64,000 nt of DNA from Carettochelys insculpta (taxonomy: Eukaryota; Chordata; Testudines; Carettochelyidae), in NCBI RefSeq assembly GCF_033958435.1, contig NC_134137.1:252138501-252202500 (forward strand). The letters run 5' to 3'. A program made the translations under genes and the position numbers. This document shows positions 57,429-64,000 of this stretch, in pieces. Each line of letters opens with the position of its first letter. Positions within the stretch are counted from its first letter, which is position 1. The notes beneath the pieces are model-generated. The model did not search any database and was not told the origin of the DNA. It saw only the letters and a list, made by a program, of their open reading frames with translations.

Positions 57429-57645
57429 TCCTTCTTTGCTTACTAATCCAACTTACTGTGCAAGTCAGCAACTGGGTCTTTTTCTTCCACTTAATGATGT
57501 GCGCTGAAGTAAGGACAATATCAGAAAAAATGAGGTCATGCAATTGTGCTCCATTATTTGTGTATGAAATTCTTTGGTTGCTTTCGGTGATTACTTTCCT
57601 CACAATATAGTTAGTGACCAGTGCAAACAATAACAGGGACATAAT
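56755..57645 (-). pseudogene. Decayed LINE reverse transcriptase, family uncertain
   Basis: The minus-strand reading from 57642 gives SLLLFALVTNYIVRKVITES, then AQLHDLIFSDIVLTSAHIIKW, where LIFSDIVLTSA corresponds to the RT box FADDIALTSA with a lost codon. After the (TA)n tract, remnants of a thumb/C-terminal region continue, ending near NWRMSYTS (about 56780), the KWR.. end common in RTE-like elements. Highly degenerate. It is not CR1 or DIRS; an RTE-related origin is a guess. Confidence 0.55.
57365..57423. repeat. (TA)n microsatellite
   Basis: 59 bp of uninterrupted TA inside the LINE relic. Confidence 0.97.
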
Positions 57646-57999
57646 ACAATTATCAGTTCTGTGTGCGGAGTGAGGCCAGAGTGTATCATAACTTTTCTGA
57701 TCAGGACCTGCTGAAATCTTAGTGCTGACCCTGCCAGAATGCCTTCAGGAACATGGAGGAGAGTGAATAGCAGAGCAGGAGACCTTGAAAAGAGACAACT
57801 TACTGTACTTCTGTGCCAGCCTCGCTTTTCCAGGGCACTTGACTCTGGGAATAGAATAAGAAGCTGCCAGTACTTGGGCACCAGCTGCTGAATTCAGCAT
57901 CCACTGAAGAGCATGGAGAAACTCCGGCTGACTTCAGTGGGCTCAGGAATGCAAAGACCAAGACTGTGGCTAACTCACATACAAATAAGCATGAGGTTG

Positions 58000-59589
58000 T
58001 CAGGGATTTTTTATCCCTAGGACATTATCGCCCCCGTGTGTCAGGGGAAACAAGCCTCTGGCACTGTAAAATCAATGCAGGTACATGGAAAATCTAAAGT
58101 TTCATAGGCTGCCATTTACCAGCCCCACCCCCCAACGGTCACTCTGAGGCAGTTGGTTTCCCCAGTAACCTGAACTCATGAATAATTCATGAAGCCAGGT
58201 TTGAAATGGAGTCCTCTGATTGACCGAGGGTGAAGGGTTTCCAGAACCTTCGGCCGAAAGGAGGACCTGTTTGAAAACCTTGGTGTAGAATCATGGATAT
58301 TAAAATCAGCCAATGAATAATCATGAGGACCCTCTATCAATTCTGGGCTGCCAGCTCAGTTGCTGGCCCTTGGGTGCTGGGACAAGGACTCCTCAAACTC
58401 TATACAGGAGAGCGTTGGCCGTCAGGGCGTCCGCTGATCCTGAGGCTAGCTCAATAAGAGCGAAGAGCTAAAATCACAGCAGTGCCTGCTTCTGGGCGGC
58501 GCTGATTCACCACAGCTGCAGCTCGCCTCAGGGGCAGCTGGTCAGCTGAGAAACGGCGCCTCCACTCCAGTGCCTCACCGTACCCAAGCACCCTGCTTGC
58601 GTCTAGGAGCGCCAAATGGGCTTCAAGGCGTACTCACCGGGTGGCAAACTGGCCCGTGGCTCCGGCCACGGGTACTGCGTACCCGGTAAGGAAACCAGAA
58701 GCCCATCAACACCATCTCATCGCTACTGCTCCTTCGGCCACTCCATCGCCTGCATCCTGCTGCAGTGCTGAGACAACCTACTTGGATTAAACGACCTACC
58801 TGAATTGGACCACTAACCGGACTGGACGTCGTCATCGAGACATGTAACTTTACTAGGCCCGTGGCAGAGCCCGAGGCCTCATTCACCACTGAACTAGACA
58901 TACACACACTTTATTTAAAGACATTTTATATTCCTGTGGGCACCAGGACCCCTAATAGGGGAACGGAGAGTTGCAACCTCCGTTGTGCTGTCCTTCGGGA
59001 GGGGGAGGGCAGAGCCTGGGGGTCTGACCCCTTAGGGCCGGGCCTAAGAAGCCTACTCTAAATTAGACACGATTAAATTTGATAGTTATAACTAGTTGTA
59101 ATTATAGTATTCATAGACAGTTAAATATACTTATAAGATAAGGTAATTAATCTAGCGCCAAAAAGGCGCTACTACCATTATCCTACCCCCTTCCTCCTAG
59201 CCTTCATACTTTCTTCCGAGTGGGTCAGAGACCCCGGGAAAGGCCTAGGGTTAAAGGAGGCTGACTTCAGCTGAGACCCGGCAGTCCGCACCACCAGCCA
59301 CTTGGGCCGGGTGTAGCGCCCCGGCCCAGATCCCCTTACCTTCCCTTTTCCCTTTATCCGCTAATCCAATTTTTCCTTTCCGGTAAAATAAAAACAAGTG
59401 TACAGGAGAGCGTCATGAAGTATAATTTAATAATTGTAAGTTAAGTTTAATTGTGTTAATAATAATAATAGTGTAGCTTTATTCATGGTTGCTTTTATTG
59501 TACTTTAATAAACAATATATAAAAGAGTTTTACTAGCTTCTCTGTGCCTGAGTCTCCCTCTTGCTGTCTGGACCTCTACCTGTCAGGGA
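58000..59589 (+). other. Unidentified repeat-flanked block, possibly LTR
   Basis: GTCAGGGA occurs at 58000-58007 and 59582-59589, bounding about 1.57 kb of unusual composition: CpG-containing, several short internal repeats such as ACAGGAGAGCGT near 58404 and 59399, a TCTATACA box near 58398, and AATAAACAAT near 59509. The outline (TGTCAGGG start, TATA-like box, late polyadenylation signal) could be a long solo LTR, but no inverted end or family match is evident and no protein is recognised. Confidence 0.3.
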
Positions 59590-59811
59590 AGTGAAGTGTA
59601 AGCCTCAGCACTTACATCACCCCAGGAGTGGCTGCGTTCTTCCCTTGCTGGGGGGTTGGTGGGACCTCCCCCTCCCGGGGACCTTGGGTTCTGACGCTGG
59701 CTCACCTGCATTAATTTGGCCATCTCTTGCAGGGAGTAACCACCGCGTGTTGTCAGAGGTGAAATGGGAAAACAGCTTGTTCCTTCCTCCTCTACTTCTT
59801 GTGTACCAAGG

Positions 59812-59985
59812 CAGAGAGATCATTAGCCTGCTAAACCCAGGGTTGTGAGCTCAATCCTTGAGGGGGGCCATTTAAGGGTCTGGGATGGGGTGGGGGGCAA
59901 TAAAAGGGATGGTGGTTGGCCCTGCCAAGAGGGCAGGGGACTGGACTCAATAGCCTCCAGAGGTCCCTTCCAGTTCTATGAGTTG
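59812..59985 (+). mobile_element. Cry-like tRNA-derived SINE with CR1-like tail
   Basis: The tRNA-related head has CCTGCTAAACCCAGGGTTGTG and the B-box region GTGAGCTCAATCC (about 59842-59860). The body has GGGGGCCATTTAAGGGTCTGG. The CR1-like end has GGGGACTGGACTCAATAGCC and GAGGTCCCTTCCAGTTCTATG. This composite is that of the Cry SINEs known from cryptodiran turtles. It depends on CR1 for mobilisation. The A box is diverged and the copy appears 5'-shortened. Confidence 0.75.
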
Positions 59986-60000
59986 TGTATCTCCATACAT

Positions 60001-60021
60001 TATTATTACTATTATTATTAG
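60001..60021. repeat. (TTA)n microsatellite
   Basis: Short TTATTATTACTATTATTATTA tract just downstream of the SINE. Confidence 0.85.
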
Positions 60022-60620
60022 AGCTGCAATCTATCCCTGAGTGTACAAACCATAGTATCTCTCCTCATATTTGTCTTTTTCCAGTGGGTGGTAATTTAAA
60101 ATAAACCACTTCATGGTGATAGAGAATGGATATCTATTAAATAGGTACAGTTATAGTAGGTGTGTTTCATATTAACCAGGTAACCTTTTTGTCTGCAAAA
60201 TACATAGTTTGAGCCTTCAGAAAGTGAAAAACTACCAGCACGTCAGAGTGCCCAAGGAAGAAAGAAAGGTTACTCACCGTAGTAACGGTGGTTCTTCGAG
60301 ATGTGTCCCCGTGGGTGCTCCACATTAGGTGTCGGGCTCGCCCGGCGCCGCAGATCGGATCTTCCAAGCAGTTTCTGCCGGACCGCGCATGTGCCGGTGC
60401 GCGCCACTCCCCCGCGCGCTCCCGGCCACGTGCGCGATCCAGTCCCCGCCAGTTCCTTGACCAACCGCCTCGGATGCTCCTGCAAAACACTAAACAGAGA
60501 TCCAAAGCGGGGAGGATGGGCGGGTAGTGGAGCACCCACGGGGACACATCTCGAAGAACCACCGTTACTACGGTGAGTAACCTTTCTTTCTTCTTCGAGT
60601 GTCCCCGTGGGTGCTCCACA

Positions 60621-62173
60621 TTAGGTGACTACCCAGCAGTAACCCAAGATAGGAGGTGGGTAATCGGAGTATGTGCAGCTTGTCCCCGAGAGGACCGTTG
60701 TCGAGAGACGGGTATCCTCCTGGAATACCCTGTGAAGGGCGTAATGTTTGGCGAAGGTGTCACAGGATGACCAGGTCGCCACTCTGCAGATGTCTTTTAG
60801 CGCAACGCCCTTGAAAAAGGGCTGTTGATGCTGCCACCGCCCTAGTGGAATGAGTTCTGGGCATGGCCAGGAAAGGAGTCTTTTTGAGTTTGTAGCACTT
60901 TTTAATGCAAGATACGATGTGCTTCGAGATTCTCTGCGAAGAGAGACATTCTCCTTTTGATTTGGGAGCAATAGAGACTAGGAGTCTATCCATTCTCTGG
61001 AAGGACTTGGCCCTGTCCATATAGAAAGCTAGCGCCTCCTCACGTCCAGGAGGCGTAGGCGCGCCTCTTTGTCAGAGTTACGAGGCTTTGGATAAAACGA
61101 GGGTAAACAATAGGTTCGTTAGTATGAAGCTCAGAAGAAACTTTAGGAACAAAGGCTGGATGCAGCCGTATGGTTACCGCCTCCTTGGAAAAAACAGCGC
61201 AGGGTGGCGTTGCCATAACTGCCGCAAGCTCGCTCACCCTGCGAGCTGACGTGATTGCGAGAAGAGAGGTCGTCTTTATCATAAGGAGGCAGAGGGAAAC
61301 CGTGGCCAAAGGCTCGAACGGTGGTCCCCTTTTCGCATTAAGCACCAGGTCCAAGTTCCACGAAGGTGGAAGCGGTTTCCGAGGGGGGGGGTATAGGTTT
61401 ACCAGCCCTTTAAGGAACCTGGTAACCATGGGATGGGCGAACACCGTGTGCCCTGTCTCTCCGTGTGTGAATGCCAAAAAGGCGGCAAGGTGGACCTTAA
61501 ACGAGGATAGCGAGAGTCCTCCTCTCTTGAGGTCCAGTAAATACTCTAATATCACAGCCATAGGCACCGAAAGGGGGGCTAGCTGTTTGGTAGAACACCA
61601 TGCCGTAAAGCGAGTCCATTTCTGCGTGTAGGTCTTCCTGGTGGAAGTCCTCCTGCTACTTTCTAGGACTTGCTGCACTTCCTCCGTACATGTGCTCTCT
61701 AGGGAGCTGAGCCATGGATTAACCACGTTTGTAGTCGCAGGCCTTGGGGGTGCGGATGCACTATGGACCCCTGGGCTTGCGTGAGCAGATCCGGCGCCAC
61801 CGGAAGGGGCATCGGTGGCCGGTCCGACATGTGCAGGAGTAGGGGGAACCATTGCTGTCGATCCCACGTTGGGACTATCGGGATCATTCAGGCTCCTTCC
61901 CTCCTGGCTTTCTGCAACACCTTGTGGATGAGCACTGTGGGAGGGAAAGCGTAAAGCAGGGGGCCCCTCCAAGAGATCGCGAAGGCGTCCCTCAGGGACC
62001 CCCGTCCCAGTCCTGCCCTGGAGCAGAATCGTGGGCACTTCTTGTTGTGCTGAGTAGCAAACAGGTCTATCTGGGGAAAAACCCCATGCGTGAAAAATCG
62101 GTTGCAGCAGATCGGGACGGATCTGCCACTCGTGCGTGAGTGCGAAACGCCTGCTCAGCTGGTCTGCCTGCAC
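60621..62173 (-). pseudogene. DIRS-3 tyrosine recombinase, frameshifted
   Basis: The recombinase frame is open from about 61830 (MVPPTPAHVG) through SARRVSEL to near 61040, then breaks. The HSTR block is read in another frame (60760-61020), and ATWSSCDTFAKHY in a third (60621-60971). Catalytic Arg, His, Arg, Trp and Tyr are all still spelled out, but on separate frames, so the protein is not made intact. Confidence 0.88.
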
Positions 62174-62208
62174 ATTGTGAGCGCCTGGGAAGTACGAGGC
62201 TTCCAGGG

Positions 62209-63989
62209 TTATATTGTTGGCGACGCAGCAGTTTCACGACCGGACTGCTTCTGCACATAAGGCACGGGACCGAGCTCCTCCTGCCGATTCATATAAAACA
62301 TGGTGGAGGTATTGTCTATACTGATCCCGACTACTTTGCCTTTTATATGGTCTCGAAAGTGTCTGCAGGCGTTGAACACTGCTCTGAGCTCCAGTATATT
62401 TGTGTGCAGTGACTGCTCCGTGGAGGACCACAGCCCTTGCGTCACCTCTTCGCCCATGTGTGCTCCCCACCCTATGAGGGAGGCGTCTGTAGTAAGAAAA
62501 ACCAATATGTGTGGTTGGTGGAAGGGTACCCCTGTTAGCAGGTTCTCGGGGTTTACCCACCATTGCAGGGATTTGCGCACCTCTGTTGTGGGCGACGCCA
62601 CCCTGTGAACAGTGTGTGCTGCCGGGTTGTATACGCTCGCCAGCCAGTGCTGCATGCTGCGCATGTGTAACCTGGCGTTCTGTTGTACGAACGCCGCTGC
62701 TGCCATGTGGCCCAGCAGCTGTAAGCACGTCAGAACCAGCACCGTAGGGCTGAAGGTGAAGACTTGCACGAGGGAGCCAACGGCCCGAAAGGGAGTCTCT
62801 GGTAGATACGCCCTCACTGTAATAGAATTTATGCGTGCCCCTACGAACTCTATGTCCTGCGTGGGGTCTATCTTTGATTTTGTCAGATTGATAACCAGGC
62901 CGAGCGAGAGAACGTGCCTGTTGTGACGCATATTATGCGTAGTACCTCCTCCTTCGAGGCCCCTTTGAGTAGGCAGTCATCCGGATACTGGAATATAAAT
63001 ACCCCCTGTCTGTGCAGGTAGGCTGACACCACTGCCAAGGGCTTGGTGAAGACTCTGGGGGCCGAGGAGAGGCCAAACGGTAGGACCTTGTATTGAAAAT
63101 GTTCTTTGCCTACCATGAGAAACCAGAGGAATCGTAGGTGAGCCGGATGAATAGTTATGTGAAAATACGCGTCTTATAAGTCGAGGGCTGCGAACCAATC
63201 TCCATCGTATAGTGCCGTAAGGATGGAGGCGATTGTGATCATCCGAAAGTGTTGCTTGCGCAGGTACCGGATGAGGCCTCGAAAATCTAAGATGGACCTC
63301 CCGCCTCCTGTCTTTTTCCCCGTGAGGAAGTACCTGGAGTAGAACCCTCTCCCTTGCAGTTGCTCCGGCACTCTTTCCACTGCCCCTATGAGCATGAGAT
63401 GGTCTACCTCCTGCTTGAGCCTCGCCACGTGGGAGGCCTCCTGGAGGTGGGGCCTGGGTGGAGGTCATGGCGGTGGGAGTGACTGGAAGGGGATGGCGTA
63501 CCCCGTGGCTATGATCTCCAGCACCCATTTGTCTGTGGTGATCCTTCGTCACTGGTTATAGAATGGTCGGAGGCGATGGTGGAATAACCGCTTCGGATGA
63601 CCTTGCGACGGTAGTGATGGCGCAGCCCTGGATCTGTGTGTCAAACTTGTGGCCTTTGGCCCTGCCCCGAGGACGCACGGCTGTGTTGGGAACGACGCCT
63701 GGGAGTTCTGTATTGCTGGTGCTGTTGATGTCGCCCTTGCTCGTAACCCCTGTGGTACTGGGGACGCTGTTGCTGAGTCCGCAACATCCAGGGCGATCTG
63801 AACTCCCGTCCTCGAGGCCGCGTAGCCTTCTTGCATGATGGCCTTGAGCACTGGTTTCTTGCCCTCTGGAAGCGAGTCCATGAGGGAGGTTAACCTAATG
63901 TGGTTATCGAAATTATGGTTCGCTAGATGCGCTGCGTAATTTGCCATTCGCAACAGTAGAGTGGAGGAGGAGTAGACCTTTCTGCCCAA
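62209..63989 (-). pseudogene. DIRS-3 RT / RNase H and gag fragment
   Basis: From the right: gag core (RMANYAAHLANHNFDNH at about 63940) runs, after an internal deletion of about 250 bp near 63770, into the RT lead (QGHPKRLFHHRLRPFYNQ). RT pieces follow at 63428-63174 (GKKTGGGRSILDFRGL), 63116-62883 (FQYPDDCLLKG, with YPDD where DIRS-1 has YLDD) and 62931-62209 (RNase H, TTDASLIGWG, VLEL-type ILELRAVFN, GISIDNTSTMFY). Several frameshifts. The RNase H active-site acidic residues seen in DIRS-1 are retained except for context changes. Confidence 0.88.
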
Positions 63990-64000
63990 CAGCTCTAGCT

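Larger units (their letters stand above)
60260..64000 (-). mobile_element. DIRS copy, decayed, runs off the window (DIRS-3)
   Basis: Element 3' end at 60260 (GAAAGAAAGGTTACTCACC), terminal repeat to about 60455, internal complementary region at 60527-60629, then recombinase, RNase H, RT and part of gag up to the window edge. Its wording follows DIRS-2 more than DIRS-1. The 5' part (rest of gag and the other terminal repeat) lies beyond 64000. It shows no target duplication on the visible side. Confidence 0.93.

Noticed and set aside
7600..64000. Exons of C2CD5, expected by mammalian synteny
   Set aside because: No C2-domain or other recognisable C2CD5 segment was seen. The intergenic distance may simply be larger than the window.
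1..64000. CRISPR arrays, bacterial operons, tRNA or rRNA genes
   Set aside because: The sequence is vertebrate. No spaced identical repeats, no operon structure and no complete tRNA cloverleaf were found; the only tRNA-like sequence is the SINE head at 59.8 kb.

Overview
The window is vertebrate nuclear DNA, most likely from a turtle. The reptilian signs are several CR1 LINEs (two tail types), a Cry-like tRNA-derived SINE near 59.8 kb (the Cry family is known from cryptodiran turtles), Penelope-like elements, a DIRS family, and many short palindromic DNA transposons. The species cannot be fixed from the sequence. Only one host gene is recognisable: coding exon 1 of ST8SIA1 (alpha-2,8-sialyltransferase 1, GD3 synthase) on the minus strand at 6093-6358, inside a CpG island (about 5.95-7.56 kb). 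Everything left of it (1-6092) is intron 1. Everything to the right is upstream, apparently intergenic DNA. By mammalian synteny the next gene would be C2CD5, but I recognise no exon of it.

Layout. 1-1.7 kb: inverted Penelope-like copy with a hammerhead-like motif. 2.6-3.1 kb: CR1 tail. 6.0-7.6 kb: ST8SIA1 exon 1 and CpG island. 8.5-9.5 kb: nested MITEs. 11.85-14.8 kb: long CR1 (plus). 15.3-17.7 kb: inverted Penelope-like copy with 11-bp target duplications and a palindromic MITE inside it. 17.7-20.0 kb: a decayed multi-copy protein-coding pseudogene broken by a MITE and by a Penelope palindrome. 23.7-26.8 kb: LTR-like block and long CR1 (minus). 27.2 and 40.0 kb: further Penelope palindromes. 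33.0-34.35 kb: PIF/Harbinger element with a broken transposase. 38.2-39.4 kb: perfect 575-bp tandem duplication. 43.3-45.8 kb: CR1 and MITEs. 45.9-52.0 kb: complete DIRS retrotransposon with three open ORFs. 53.9-56.2 kb: internally deleted DIRS copy sitting in the middle of a Penelope palindrome. 56.8-57.6 kb: LINE relic. 58.0-59.6 kb: unidentified LTR-like block. 59.8 kb: Cry-like SINE. 60.3-64 kb: third, decayed DIRS copy running off the window.

Most notable: (1) all six Penelope-derived loci are inverted, with the element's 3' region facing outward on both sides; at the five loci where both ends are visible, one arm carries the full 3' terminus and the other stops about 30-35 nt short. 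(2) Their tails hold hammerhead-ribozyme cores, with apparent covariation between two subfamilies. (3) The 6.08-kb DIRS copy keeps gag, RT/RNase H and tyrosine recombinase ORFs with all catalytic residues, plus inverted terminal repeats and the diagnostic internal complementary region, so it may be young or active.
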